A stretch of 49,696 nucleotides of DNA, from contig CAWGCA010000011.1 in the NCBI GenBank assembly GCA_963820955.1, positions 1 to 49,696 of the forward strand, read 5' to 3'. This DNA comes from CAWGCA01 sp963820955. GTDB lineage: Bacteria; Pseudomonadota; Gammaproteobacteria; Chromatiales; Chromatiaceae. The translations under genes and the position numbers were made by a program. Numbering within the stretch: the stretch's first letter is position 1; each line of letters begins with the position of its first letter. Positions 1 to 8,428 of this stretch are shown here, piece after piece. The notes under the pieces are model-generated. The model saw only the letters and a program-made list of their open reading frames with translations. It was not told the DNA's origin and searched no databases.

Positions 1-375
1 TCCAGCTACACCCGCGCCCAGGCCATCGAAGACGGCGTGCTGATCGATGCCAGTGTGATGGGTCGTGAGGTTGGGTTCAGGTTTCCGGTGGCAGTCACTA
101 CGGCTGTTTGGGCAGACTGTATCGACTGGACCGAAGAAGACAGTGCCGCACAGGTTCACCAGGATCTGTCCGGCAGACTTTACGATCTGCTCTTCATGGC
201 GGCCTTTGCTATTCAGACCAGCCGTCGTTCGGGTGATCGGCTTCGGTTCGAGCTCTATCGAATCCCGCGGGATGGTTATTCGACCAAGCCCGTGCCGGTG
301 ACTCTGAAATTGATTGTCGGCCCCGGTGACACAGGAGAGCCGGTCCTCACAGTTCTTTTACCGAATGAGGACTGA
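1..375 (+). CDS. DUF6573-like protein (5' end cut by window edge)
   Basis: The reading frame is open from base 1, where it reads SSYTRAQAIEDGVLIDASVM, so the true start lies outside the window and the ATG-less internal start at 37 is not needed. The pattern EDGVLID followed by REVGFRFPVAVT and a WADCIDW stretch is what I recall for the DUF6573 family of small cytosolic proteins, which are common on conjugative plasmids and integrative elements. No catalytic residues are recognisable and the function is unknown. It is followed by two minus-strand plasmid-type genes, which fits an ICE or plasmid-derived segment. The family call rests on pattern memory only. Confidence 0.6.
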   Translation, partial: SSYTRAQAIEDGVLIDASVMGREVGFRFPVAVTTAVWADCIDWTEEDSAAQVHQDLSGRLYDLLFMAAFAIQTSRRSGDRLRFELYRIPRDGYSTKPVPVTLKLIVGPGDTGEPVLTVLLPNED

Positions 376-529
376 AAACAGCTGGCCTATGCTGGCATCT
401 TACCCCTGGCCGCGGGTGAAAGCGGCCTTTTACTCAAAATGCCATTCCGTAGGCTGTGCCAGCTTATGATCCTGCTATTCTCGTGGCGTAGAAGATCGGT
501 TCTGGCTTTCGCGTAAAAGGGAAACCGAT

Positions 530-844
530 TTAACCGTTTCGCACTAATTTATCGATCAGACTTTTCAGAATCCGCTTGTCTTCCGGGTCGAGTTGTCTGA
601 AGCGCATCAGCATTGCTTTCTCGTCGTCGCTAAGCGGAAAGCCGCCTTCTTCTTCACCCAGGAGTAACCAAGCGGGCGAAACACCCAGCACAGCGGCGAT
701 TTTTTTGAGTTTCCGGGGGCGATGACTCGTTCCGTTTTCAACCTTCTGGATAGCGCCCTGTGTTACGCCGCTCGCCTGAGCAAGTTGTTCTTGCGTCAGG
801 CCTGCGGCCTTGCGTGCGCTCTTCAATCGTGAAGCGATGGACAT
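530..844 (-). CDS. XRE-family helix-turn-helix transcriptional regulator
   Basis: The 104-residue protein starts MSIASRLKSARKAAGLTQEQ and carries a classic Cro/C1 helix-turn-helix at about residues 5-60 (LTQEQLAQASGVTQGAIQKV), followed by a short acidic linker and a helical C-terminus (DDEKAMLMRFRQLDPEDKR) of the kind used for dimerisation in phage-type repressors. I chose the ATG at 844 over an in-frame upstream start at 922 because the domain begins directly there and the extra 26 residues look non-coding. It is a small single-domain repressor, probably autoregulating and controlling neighbouring mobile-element genes. It lies downstream of a zinc-ribbon gene on the same strand. Confidence 0.85.
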   Translation of the reverse strand: MSIASRLKSARKAAGLTQEQLAQASGVTQGAIQKVENGTSHRPRKLKKIAAVLGVSPAWLLLGEEEGGFPLSDDEKAMLMRFRQLDPEDKRILKSLIDKLVRNG

Positions 845-858
845 AGGCTTTTTGCTTG

Positions 859-868
859 TTGTGCACAA
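859..868. promoter_or_regulatory. Palindromic site upstream of the XRE gene (candidate operator)
   Basis: A perfect 10-bp palindrome, TTGTGCACAA, sits 15 bp upstream of the chosen XRE start codon. Cro/C1-type repressors commonly bind short palindromes that overlap their own promoter, so an autoregulatory operator is plausible. This is inference from position and symmetry; no second copy was found nearby. Confidence 0.3.
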
Positions 869-918
869 TCTGGGGCTGCTGAGGACGGATGTTACACGAG
901 AATGCCTTCGAATAGAGA

Positions 919-1131
919 TCATCCATGCGCATACTCACCTGGACCGACATACACAATCCGTATCCCACAGTCCCGGCTGCCACATTCTCGACAGGACATC
1001 CGGGCCAGCAGGGCGTCGATGGTCATCTCATCCGAGAGACGTGTCCGATCGAGCCAGTCTGTCCAGCCACAGGCCTTGCAGACACCCAGGATCCTGAACT
1101 GATCAGGGGGGAATTCCGATAGTGTGTTCAT
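919..1131 (-). CDS. Small zinc-ribbon-like protein
   Basis: This 70-residue protein has two CxxC knuckles: Cys18/Cys21 in VCKACGW and Cys47/Cys50 in MSCRECG, with another cysteine at 55. Spacing and size suggest a single zinc ribbon. Similar small proteins occur beside DUF6573 genes and regulators on plasmids and ICEs. There is no signal peptide, so it should be cytosolic. The ribosome-binding site is weak. The gene lies upstream of the XRE regulator on the same strand with a gap of about 75 bp. The function is unknown; nucleic-acid binding would be a reasonable guess. Confidence 0.6.
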   Translation of the reverse strand: MNTLSEFPPDQFRILGVCKACGWTDWLDRTRLSDEMTIDALLARMSCRECGSRDCGIRIVYVGPGEYAHG

Positions 1132-1280
1132 GGGATAAGGGGTGACAGTGGGCTGCCGGGTCGGCGGTAGGAGGGTAGGGGATAGAGCCCGGCAGCACCT
1201 GACTGTCAGGGTTGAGTATAAGGATGGCGGGGCTCATTTGGTGAGTCTTCGGGAAGGATTTCCAAATACCGAGTATTTCG

Positions 1281-1318
1281 GTGCGATGACCTTCTTCGGC
1301 CAACTTAGGTCATCGCAC
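1281..1318. repeat. Inverted repeat made from ends of the dispersed repeat family
   Basis: GTGCGATGACC (1281-1291) is followed after 16 bp by its exact reverse complement (1308-1318). The same GCGATGAC core ends many copies of the dispersed repeat in this window, and the sequence after it (CTAAAACAGTAGG) recurs with one difference at about 42549. This looks like two repeat ends abutting in opposite orientation. The rest of 1132-1384 shows no credible gene. Confidence 0.6.
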
Positions 1319-1384
1319 TAAAACAGTAGGGAACTACTCACCCTTAAGCCCGGGTTCGGTCAAAAAATTTCCATTCGCAGATAA

Positions 1385-1411
1385 CAAAAAACCCGGCACT
1401 ATGGCCGGGTC
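1385..1411 (-). terminator. Rho-independent terminator of the copy A sorted-protein gene
   Basis: Read on the minus strand, a GACCCGGC...GCCGGGT stem is followed by a run of T residues, 25 bp past the stop codon of the gene that ends at 1437. The same terminator is duplicated at 17042-17066 behind copy B. Confidence 0.85.
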
Positions 1412-1436
1412 AAATGTTATTGGATAGTTCTTATTC

Positions 1437-2324
1437 TCAAATCTGTTTCTTCTTCCTGGCAAAGCCGATACCGGCTAGGCCGAGGCCCAGTAATACGAGG
1501 GTGGCGGGTTCAGGGACTGAAGTGGGTATCGAGGCCAGTGAAATATTGTCCATATCACCTTCTGTAAATGCACCACCGGTTCGACCTCCGGCAATCAGCC
1601 GGTAGTTAGGTAAACTGGTTAGGTCGAGCCCTGCAATCGCTTGATCAGTAAAAATATTCTGTGTGCTGGGTGTACCGAAAACGTCGCTGATAATATCCAT
1701 ATTCACCAATGCGTTGCCAGCATCGGGGTTGATTGTAACAATCGCACGATGAAATATGTTGTCGTTTAAGTCGAGACCAAAGGAGAGACCGACATCAATT
1801 TCTGTTATTTGCACTCCAGCCCAATTCAAATTAACTACGTCGATATTTTGAAAAATATCCAGTCCGATCGTAAAGGCATCTGCAAAACTTGGCCGTTCCC
1901 AGATACCTCCCCCCGCGCCAGGGTTAGAGCCCCCCGTACTTCCATATGTGGCTGTGCTAAATATACCGATACCCAAACCATCAGCTGCTGATCCACAGCA
2001 ACCTCCTGCTGCCGCATTGGTCGCATCATCTGTCATGCGGAAATCGAATGACAGCACCAGACCGGTTGGCGCGGGTCCGGTTTGTGAAGCCTCTTCATCA
2101 AAAGCGATGGAGTTGTTATTGCTACCATTCAGATTCGTTAGTCGCAAGAAATTTCCGGAAGGTCCACCTCCAATTATCGATGGTGCTCCTCCGCTTGTAT
2201 TGGTTAAAGTGAATGGCGTGGTTCCGCCACCATCAAAATCTTCGAACAATGTTGCGTTTGCGGATGTAGAAGACAGTAAGAAAAGAGTTACGGCCGGTAG
2301 AGTAAAAAAATAGCGCAGCATCAT
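1437..2324 (-). CDS. PEP-CTERM sorted lectin-like secreted protein, copy A
   Basis: The 295-residue protein has an N-terminal signal peptide (LPAVTLFLLSSTSANA) and a Gly/Asn-rich body with a pattern like a concanavalin/L-type lectin jelly roll (LRLTNLNGSNNNSIAFDEEA, then GLVLSFDFRM and DGLGIGIF). It ends in a PEP-CTERM tail: VPEPATL, a hydrophobic stretch and a basic ARKKK end. It should be exported and processed by an exosortase for attachment or release at the cell surface; no exosortase lies in this window. A GGGGA ribosome-binding site precedes the ATG. The lectin-like fold is inferred from pattern only. Copy B at 17092-17979 is almost identical except at both ends. Confidence 0.85.
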   Translation of the reverse strand: MMLRYFFTLPAVTLFLLSSTSANATLFEDFDGGGTTPFTLTNTSGGAPSIIGGGPSGNFLRLTNLNGSNNNSIAFDEEASQTGPAPTGLVLSFDFRMTDDATNAAAGGCCGSAADGLGIGIFSTATYGSTGGSNPGAGGGIWERPSFADAFTIGLDIFQNIDVVNLNWAGVQITEIDVGLSFGLDLNDNIFHRAIVTINPDAGNALVNMDIISDVFGTPSTQNIFTDQAIAGLDLTSLPNYRLIAGGRTGGAFTEGDMDNISLASIPTSVPEPATLVLLGLGLAGIGFARKKKQI

Positions 2325-2605
2325 GTCTGTTCCCCGCGGTATCAGAATAGCGATTTTTATATGCTGTTGACTGCCATTAACGGCCAGACTAACCTAATTA
2401 TTTAAGCAATATAGATACCAATATATTTAAAGTGTTGAATTACAAATAGTTGAGCCCAGTGCGAACCTGTGTTCCCGCCGAATCAGGTAATAATTGTAAA
2501 ATTAATTGACACTTCAATTCTTAACCGTCGGAGTCCATCCCGGGCTTGGAAGCGTCTATGGGCTCTCAGGGATTTTCTGAACTAACGCAAATGGCAACAG
2601 TGGGT

Positions 2606-2806
2606 CGGCTCGGGTCATCGCAGCAGATTACTCAGGAATTGTTTGCGGCAATGTTGCACTGCAATAGGCGGGAGTCGGCCAAAAAGTCTCTTTTTTGGCC
2701 GATCCCTGCCTTATCAATCAAGCTTATCGCCACTTAAACCCAATCAGTGCAACATAGCGCCCGGTAATTCCTGAGTGATCTACTGCGATGACGGTACTCG
2801 ACCCAA
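2606..2806. repeat. Full-length, near-palindromic MITE-like repeat element
   Basis: The left arm runs GGGTCGG, TCATCGCAG, TTACTCAGGAATT and ends CGGGAGTCGGCC. After a short AT-rich centre (AAAAAGTCTCTTTTT), the right arm runs GGCCGATCC, TTATCAATCAAGCTTATC, TAATTCCTGAGTGATCTACT and GCGATGACGGTACTCGACCC. The outer parts of the two arms are inverted copies of each other, and the inner tails are the two alternative tails seen elsewhere in the window. It has no coding capacity, so a non-autonomous element is the best reading. The rest of 2325-3054 holds the upstream region of copy A and AT-rich DNA with no gene. Confidence 0.7.
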
Positions 2807-3423
2807 ACACGACTTCTATCAATTGACTGTTAAGGGTCTAGTTAAATTTTTCAGATTTTGAATCACTGGCATAGATTAGCATTGGAAATAGTGTTTCTTG
2901 TTTAGTCAGGATTAAGTGTCAATAATTTTTACGACTAAAGCATTCCCGAGTAGATAAGTAAATTATTATCGCTATGATAACTAACGTAAATTTATAAGTG
3001 GCGCAAAAAATGCCTCTGTTTGCTACATCTTAAATTTTTTATATATGCACGATCATGAATAGAAGTAAATCTATATTTTCAACCTGTTGCCTGAATGTTC
3101 TACAAACCTCTATTGGCATCTTATTTTTGCTCTTTTGTTTAATCGCATCTAATCGAGCCAATGCCACAATTGTGAGTTTTACATACGAAATGCATGTTAG
3201 TGACCCTAACGCTTGCGGTTGTGTAAGCGGGGACCTTTCAGGCGGTCTAGATGTATTGATGGATGATTTTCCTGGCAAAATGGAGGTGCGATACGAGTAT
3301 GATTCTAATACTACCCCTAATTGGGTCTATCAAGATATTTCCGGAATTATGTAGCAACCGCACATGATTCCGGGCGCTACAGCAGGCACAATCCCGGGCA
3401 CGAAAACAGCACGGGGCATTTCA

Positions 3424-3855
3424 ATGGCAGAATCGCATGTTGTGACCGGCTTGGTGGCCAAGCGGGGGCAGTTGGCGGGGCGGATCGAACAGTGTCGCCG
3501 GGAACTGGAGCGGTTGGTGGCGGACGTGGGCCACCTGGATGGATCGATCAAGCTGTTCGCGCCGGACTACAAGCTTGAGAGTATCCGTGCAAAGGTTCCT
3601 CGCCAGCGCAATCAGTTTTTTCGCCAGGGGGAATGCCAACGCCTAGTCCTGGAGATCTTCCGGGATGCCGAGAAACCCCTGTCCGCACGCCAGATCGCCG
3701 AGGCCTTGGTGAATCGTAAGGGACTGGAGGCGACCCCGGCGATGATTGAGCAGATGCGCAAGAATGTCTGGAACATAGTGAGGCGGCTCGCCGGCAACGG
3801 CGTGATTCGGGACGCAGGAACGGAGGGTGGCGGTAAGACCTGGAAAGCGTGTTGA
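3424..3855 (+). CDS. IS1595 passenger protein with coiled coil and winged-helix-like end
   Basis: From the ATG at 3424 the protein starts MAESHVVTGLVAKRGQLAGR and has 143 residues. Residues 8-45 look like a coiled coil (heptad-like, Leu/Arg/Glu rich). A middle KLFAPDYKLESIR motif follows, and the end resembles a winged helix (KPLSARQIAEALVNRKGLEA, then MRKNVWNIVRRLAGNGVIRD). I recall closely similar proteins next to IS1595-family transposases in other proteobacteria, so it is a conserved passenger of this element. It lies inside the element, convergent with the transposase and 10 bp from its stop. A role in regulating transposition is a guess. Confidence 0.75.
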   Translation: MAESHVVTGLVAKRGQLAGRIEQCRRELERLVADVGHLDGSIKLFAPDYKLESIRAKVPRQRNQFFRQGECQRLVLEIFRDAEKPLSARQIAEALVNRKGLEATPAMIEQMRKNVWNIVRRLAGNGVIRDAGTEGGGKTWKAC

Positions 3856-3865
3856 TGCCTGGGTT

Positions 3866-4894
3866 TCAACTCGCCAAGCGCTCTTGCAGGCGCTTGTTGC
3901 CCTGCCAATAGCCGCACCAGTCCCGATGGGTGAGGGTGCGCGCGCACTTGGTCAGGATGTCGTGGAAGATCTTGCCGTTGCTCCAGCGCCGGGTGTCTTC
4001 CCGGTAGGCCGCCTCGTTGGCATAGTTGGCCAGGTGGCGGTTGCCGAACTTGTGGGTCTGGCCGATCTCCATGCGCCGAAAACGCGAGAAGTAGGATTCC
4101 GCCTGGTTGTTGTTCGTGCCGTCGTCGGCCCGGTACTCACACTGATGATTGACCCGCCGCATCGGGAAGTGGGCATGCAGTAGGTCGTAGGCATCAGACT
4201 CGTCGGCAGAGATGACGGTTCCAGGGGCGATGAAGTGTTTGGCCAAGGTGCCAACATCGGTTTGGTTCTCCCGCCGAATTACGAAGCTCAGGGTCCTGCG
4301 AGCACCGGTCGGCTCTCGCGCACCGCTCTCCTCACAATGGTTCTCACGCATCACCAGGATACAACGCTTGTCCGGATCCTGGGTCTGCGCCAGCCGTCGA
4401 TCAACCCGCTCTTCCCTCTTGTTCTGTGGGCGAATATGGCCGTTCACATAGGCACCGTCCACCTCGACCGCTCCGGACAGCGGCGTCTCATCGCGCTGTA
4501 CCATGAGACTCTCGCGGATCTTGTGCGCCAGCACGAAGGCAGTCTTGTATTGCACCCCCAAATCACGGCTGATCTGCAAGGCCGAGAGACCTTTTGCCGC
4601 GTTGGTATACAGTGCCACTGCGGCCAGATAAACCCGAAGCGGCAACTTGTGGTGGGCAAAGATCGTCCCGGAGGTCACCGAGAAAGTGTGTGCGCACGCC
4701 TTGCAGCGCCACTGCCGGCGACTGGGCAGGAACCAGTGACGTTCTCCGACCCCGCATACCGGACAGACCACTTCCTCACCTTTGCCCCAACGCAGTTCCC
4801 GAAACAGCTCGAACGCATTATCGTCGCTGAGCGTAAAGATTTCCCGCACCGACAACGAGCGGGCCTCGGCTGAGAGGAGGAAATGTTGCGACAT
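3866..4894 (-). CDS. IS1595-family transposase (ISXO2-like DDE domain)
   Basis: The 342-residue protein has an N-terminal zinc ribbon (Cys44/Cys47 in CPVCG and Cys64/Cys67 in CKAC) and an ISXO2-like catalytic domain with Asp146 (EVDGAYV), Asp231 (ISADESDAY) and an acidic/Asn third position in NNNQAESYFSRFRR (about 261-274). The tail (HLANYANEAAYREDTRRWSN) is typical of the family. All catalytic positions are present and there is no frameshift, so it is probably active. It differs clearly in sequence from the second IS1595-family transposase at 20717-21643. Confidence 0.95.
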   Translation of the reverse strand: MSQHFLLSAEARSLSVREIFTLSDDNAFELFRELRWGKGEEVVCPVCGVGERHWFLPSRRQWRCKACAHTFSVTSGTIFAHHKLPLRVYLAAVALYTNAAKGLSALQISRDLGVQYKTAFVLAHKIRESLMVQRDETPLSGAVEVDGAYVNGHIRPQNKREERVDRRLAQTQDPDKRCILVMRENHCEESGAREPTGARRTLSFVIRRENQTDVGTLAKHFIAPGTVISADESDAYDLLHAHFPMRRVNHQCEYRADDGTNNNQAESYFSRFRRMEIGQTHKFGNRHLANYANEAAYREDTRRWSNGKIFHDILTKCARTLTHRDWCGYWQGNKRLQERLAS

Positions 4895-5538
4895 GGCAGT
4901 CTCCGGATGCGTTCAACTCGCCCTCAGGATACCCCAGGTAGTGGCTCATTCCGTGAGTCCATGCCGCGCTAAGTTGTTGATTCGCGCTAATGTGCGGTTG
5001 CTACATAATTCCGGATATTTCAGCCCAATATCCGGCAATTATTAAGGCCCAAATTCGTATTGGGGAGCATATATTTTCGGCTGTAACAGAAGACATGACA
5101 AAGTCGATTTTTCATGTAGATAATTTTACGGAGACTAATCCTGGCGAAGACCTAATTGCTATTGGTTTCTCCAGTGAATGGATTTCGTATGAAATTGTAG
5201 GTGGTCCACTCACTGGTAAGCGTATAAGTCTGTACGATTTACCTATTATTGTTTTCCGCACTAATGATACGAATAAGCTATCTGATTTATCTATCCCAGT
5301 GCATTTCCCCTTAGAGGGCTGGGAGGAAGTACACACATGTTGTGGCTCGCTACTGATAGTTTCGGATAACTTAGGAGATTTTGGTGCTATCTTTGAAGTT
5401 GATTTTGATACTATCAACTCCGAAGTATTATTAACAGAACCAACCACCCTTGTGTTGTTAACTCTCGGTCTGGCCGGTATCGGCTTCACACAAAAGAAAA
5501 TAAAGAACTAAGAAATAGAACAAAAGCTGTAGTAACTG

Positions 5539-5560
5539 ACCCGGCTTCGCGCCGGGTTTT
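5539..5560 (+). terminator. Rho-independent terminator of the split sorted-protein gene
   Basis: ACCCGGC, a TTCGC loop and GCCGGGT followed by TTTT form a short GC-rich hairpin 28 bp after the stop codon at 5511. The stem resembles the terminators behind the duplicated lectin-like genes. Confidence 0.8.
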
Positions 5561-5578
5561 AACTGTTTACGGAACGTC

Positions 5579-5702
5579 GTGTTCTGGCCGGACCCTGCCT
5601 TATCAATCGAGCTTATCGCCGCTTTAATCAAATCACTAGAACACAGCGCCCGGCAATTCCTTAGTAATCTACTGCGATGTACCGAATCGACCATTGCGGC
5701 CA
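5579..5702 (-). repeat. Dispersed repeat, single arm (tail type I)
   Basis: The arm reads CTGCCTTATCAATCGAGCTT, then CAGCGCCCGGCAATTCC and ATCTACTGCGATG, ending near TCGACCA. It matches the right arm of the full element at 2606-2806 and the copies at 32331 and 48611. The rest of 5512-6031 holds the terminator and presumably the promoter of the phospholipase gene; no other gene is seen. Confidence 0.75.
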
Positions 5703-6031
5703 CTCGCGTTTCAGCCAAGGTAAAAGACAAGACCCATACCTACCCATGGAATCCAAGAAGGGAGATATTTATTTGGACAGAATCAAGCACTACTATTGGT
5801 GATAGGATCGATTCCGTCTGCTTTGGAAGTGAAAACTGGACTTATTAAAATCATAACTACTCGAACAACCAGTAGTTTTAATTGCACAAGGAACGAAAAA
5901 ACTCACAGAGATGGATCAGCCAAGCAGAGGATTTCTCCGTTTCATCGTTTCCAGCTAGGAAACGGCTTTCAACAAGTACGCCTAGCAAGACCAAGAATAA
6001 TAGTCCCCGCAACCGGAAGAGGATCGTACAT

Positions 6032-8134
6032 ATGGACGTCGCAAAACCCGAATATCGATTCGTGCAGAAATGGCATGCCTTCACCTACGCCCTGCATATT
6101 TCCCGCATCGCCTTACTGGTGCTCATCGTGGGTCTGTTGCTGCTGATGAGCGCACAGGGACAGGACATCCTCATTGGCTTGGCCGAAGGCGGGGCGCTGG
6201 CCTCACAGCGGTTTGGTTTTGTGGTGTTTTACTGGGGGCTGAGCATCTGGTACTGGTCCAGGGTGCTGTTGAACATCCGTTTTCCCGAACCTCCCGAAGC
6301 GACCTATGTATTCAATTACTGGCGCAAGAACCTCCCACGCTTTCTGGGTACGGGTGCCTTTATTGCGGTGGGTATCGCCATCCTCATCACCCTCAATTCC
6401 GCCCCGCCGGAAATCCGAACAACCTTCTGGATCCAGTTCGCATCTACCTTGCTATGGGGCGGTGCGTTTCTGTTGTTTGTCGCCAAGCGCCGTCAGATTT
6501 CCCGTTATCTGAGCGGTATGATCGGTGACAAAGCAGACACATCTGGGCTGCGGAAGGCAGCCGCCAAGGCGCTGGATACCGAGCTTTTTGAGCTGAGTGA
6601 CGAGGATGAACGATCAGCCACCACACTGCTGGAATCGATCAACAACTTTATCCCCTGGCTAGCCTGGTTCCAGATCGTCTTCCATTTCTTCCTTTTCTTT
6701 GGTTCCTGGTTTGCACCGGTCACTATTGGCGGACTGTTCGGGGCGCTCACCCTGCTGTTGCTCTGGGGAGGGTCCTGGTTGCCCATCGGCAGTTTTCTCA
6801 CCTGGTTTGCGGACAGGAACGGCTGGCCATTGCTCACGGGCTTGTTTGCTGCGGCCCTCATCTTCAGCTTCTGGAATGACAATCACGAGATACGCGCCAC
6901 CGAAACTGCATTGAATCCAATCGCGAGGCCCCATATCGACAACGTATTCGATGATTGGATCAATCAGCATACCGAGGCCACCGACCCGGTGCCTTTCGTC
7001 GTAGTGGCGACGGCTGGCGGCGGTATCCGCGCCGCCTATTGGACAGCAACTGTATTGGGTGAACTGCAGGACAGGTTTGATAACTTTGACCGCCATCTGT
7101 TCGCCGTCAGCGGTGTCTCCGGTGGGTCGGTAGGGGCATCGGTATTCAGGTCCTTGATCGATCATACGGGCAAGACGCCACAGTGCCGCAATCCACAGAC
7201 CAAAGCGAATCTGACCGGCGCCAGGGCCTGCAGTCAGACCGTGCTGGAGGGGGATTTCTTGGCACCAGCGGTAGCCTCCCTGCTTTACCCAGACATCTTT
7301 CAGCGCTTTCTGCCGAAGCCCTGGATGCCCGATCGCGCCGAGGCCCTTGAAGAGGGATGGGAGACCGCCTATGAGGAGGTCACCGACTCAAACCGCTTTT
7401 CCCGCCCCTTGACGCAGATCTATGCTGAAGAGAAGCGACAGTGGCCGGCGCTGTTGCTGAATGCCACCTGGTCAGAAAACGGCCGCAGGATTATTGCCAG
7501 CAATATCCACTTGACTAAAGATGCATTCCCTTTGGCCGTCGATCAACTTGATGCACTGCAGCGGGACTTGCGCCTCTCCACCGCCGCACACAACAGCGCA
7601 CGTTTTCCCGGTGTCAGTCCTCCGGGAAGCTGGTCCATCGATGGCAAGAAGGCAGGCCATCTGGTGGATGGCGGCTACTTCGAGAATTACGGCGCCGAGG
7701 CCGCATTGACCCTCGTACAGAGGGCACAAAAGAAAATCGGCGACCGCATTCTGCCGGTTGTGATTCTGATCAGCAGCGATCCGGGACTGCCTGAAGATCT
7801 GGCGGAAGTTCCGCCGAACCCGCCGATCGAATTTTCCTATGAGATTCGGGGCATTCTCAGCGCGTTCCTGAACACCCGTAACGCACGCGGTATCGAGTCC
7901 GCTACCCATCTACTGGAATGGGCCAAAACCTACAACTACCCGACCGCTCACTTCCGCATGTGCGTGGAAAAACAGGGCCAGGGCGATACCAGCGTAGTGA
8001 GTCCACCGCTAGGTTGGACCCTCTCAGAAACAGCAAGAGAGACCATCAACGACTATCTACCCCCAGGAGGTGAAGGGGCGAGATGCGGGAATGAGAAAGG
8101 CTATAAGGAGATCGCCAGGATTTTTAAAGACTGA
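6032..8134 (+). CDS. Membrane-anchored patatin-like phospholipase
   Basis: I chose the ATG at 6032 because a good AAGAGGA site precedes it and the 50 upstream in-frame residues are low-complexity. The 700-residue protein has several transmembrane segments in roughly its first 300 residues (for example ALLVLIVGLLLLM, FLGTGAFIAVGIAILI, GGLFGALTLLLLWGG), then a cytosolic patatin domain. The oxyanion loop is GGGIR at 329-333, the nucleophile elbow G361-V-S363-G-G gives Ser363, and the dyad Asp is Asp546 in VDGGYF. So the Ser-Asp dyad is complete and lipid acyl hydrolysis is expected. It appears to be a stand-alone gene between repeats, with no cyclase or other defence partner beside it. Confidence 0.88.
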   Translation: MDVAKPEYRFVQKWHAFTYALHISRIALLVLIVGLLLLMSAQGQDILIGLAEGGALASQRFGFVVFYWGLSIWYWSRVLLNIRFPEPPEATYVFNYWRKNLPRFLGTGAFIAVGIAILITLNSAPPEIRTTFWIQFASTLLWGGAFLLFVAKRRQISRYLSGMIGDKADTSGLRKAAAKALDTELFELSDEDERSATTLLESINNFIPWLAWFQIVFHFFLFFGSWFAPVTIGGLFGALTLLLLWGGSWLPIGSFLTWFADRNGWPLLTGLFAAALIFSFWNDNHEIRATETALNPIARPHIDNVFDDWINQHTEATDPVPFVVVATAGGGIRAAYWTATVLGELQDRFDNFDRHLFAVSGVSGGSVGASVFRSLIDHTGKTPQCRNPQTKANLTGARACSQTVLEGDFLAPAVASLLYPDIFQRFLPKPWMPDRAEALEEGWETAYEEVTDSNRFSRPLTQIYAEEKRQWPALLLNATWSENGRRIIASNIHLTKDAFPLAVDQLDALQRDLRLSTAAHNSARFPGVSPPGSWSIDGKKAGHLVDGGYFENYGAEAALTLVQRAQKKIGDRILPVVILISSDPGLPEDLAEVPPNPPIEFSYEIRGILSAFLNTRNARGIESATHLLEWAKTYNYPTAHFRMCVEKQGQGDTSVVSPPLGWTLSETARETINDYLPPGGEGARCGNEKGYKEIARIFKD

Positions 8135-8428
8135 ATCAATACTGAGTAAGAGGTTTCCTTATGGCCGATCAGCGTCTTCTGGGCAATGCCCGCTGTTCAG
8201 GTCGAGGAATTGATTCGATTAGCGGACGCTGAAATTGTGCTTTGCAATAGACTGACTGCGTTAAGGGTTCTTAGACGCCTGCCCCCAACATCGGGCTGAT
8301 CAGTACACACCGGGGTTCAACGGGCAGGGGTCTGAGAAGCTTTAACGACTGCTGCCGATCGGTTTGGGCTTCGCCTCGAACATCCCGCCGCTGTCTCGCT
8401 TGCTGAGACGGCATGTTCAAAGAAACTA
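8135..8428. other. Intergenic region with no convincing gene
   Basis: Nothing coding is apparent. It holds one copy of a short motif, GTTAAGGGTTCTTAGACGCC (8260-8279), which recurs with one change at 12990-13009 and in part at 43418-43434. Confidence 0.5.

Larger units (their letters stand above)
1380..2605. repeat. Duplicated segment, copy A (terminator, gene and upstream region)
   Basis: This segment holds the terminator, the gene and about 260 bp of upstream DNA. It reappears as copy B at 17042-17995 plus 19630-19890, where an IS110-type element interrupts it. The middle of the gene is nearly identical in DNA. The upstream region is visibly more diverged, although long stretches still match (for example TTGTAAAATTAATTGACACTT in both). 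Both copies are flanked by the dispersed repeat. Confidence 0.9.
3342..5013. mobile_element. IS1595-family insertion sequence with a passenger gene, 1672 bp
   Basis: Perfect 24-bp terminal inverted repeats lie at 3342-3365 and 4990-5013; they start CGGAATTATG and contain TAGCAACCGCACAT. The 8-bp target duplication GATATTTC flanks both sides (3334-3341 and 5014-5021), which matches the duplication length known for IS1595. It carries a minus-strand transposase and a convergent plus-strand passenger gene. All parts look intact, so the insertion is probably recent. Confidence 0.95.
3055..5511 (+). pseudogene. PEP-CTERM-like secreted protein gene split by an IS1595-family element
   Basis: The 5' part (3055-3341) encodes a signal peptide (LFLLFCLIASNRANA) and about 95 residues ending NWVYQDI. 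The 3' part (5022-5511) continues AQYPAIIKAQIRIGE and ends in a degenerate sorting tail (TEPTTLVLLTLGLAGIGF, then TQKK). If the insertion (3342-5013) and one copy of the 8-bp duplication are removed, the two halves join in frame through a serine codon, giving about 258 residues. So the gene was intact before insertion and has hardly decayed since. The ATG at 4990 lies in the element's terminal repeat and is not a real start. The PEP motif is weakened (TEP rather than PEP). Function unknown; exported surface protein. Confidence 0.85.

Noticed and set aside
1103..1303. A 66-codon minus-strand open frame near the start
   Set aside because: There is no ribosome-binding site, the composition is unlike a protein, and it overlaps the zinc-ribbon gene.
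1948..2313. A 121-codon open frame antisense to copy A, repeated antisense to copy B at 17603-17968
   Set aside because: Its conservation follows from the gene duplication on the other strand.
4235..4873. A 212-codon plus-strand open frame across the IS1595 transposase
   Set aside because: It is antisense to a clearly conserved transposase and has no recognisable features of its own.
5882..6031. A 50-residue N-terminal extension of the phospholipase
   Set aside because: It is low-complexity, and a better ribosome-binding site precedes the ATG at 6032.
6032..8134. The patatin-like gene as part of a CBASS-type defence system
   Set aside because: No nucleotide cyclase or accessory gene lies beside it, and it has several membrane segments unlike the soluble effector.
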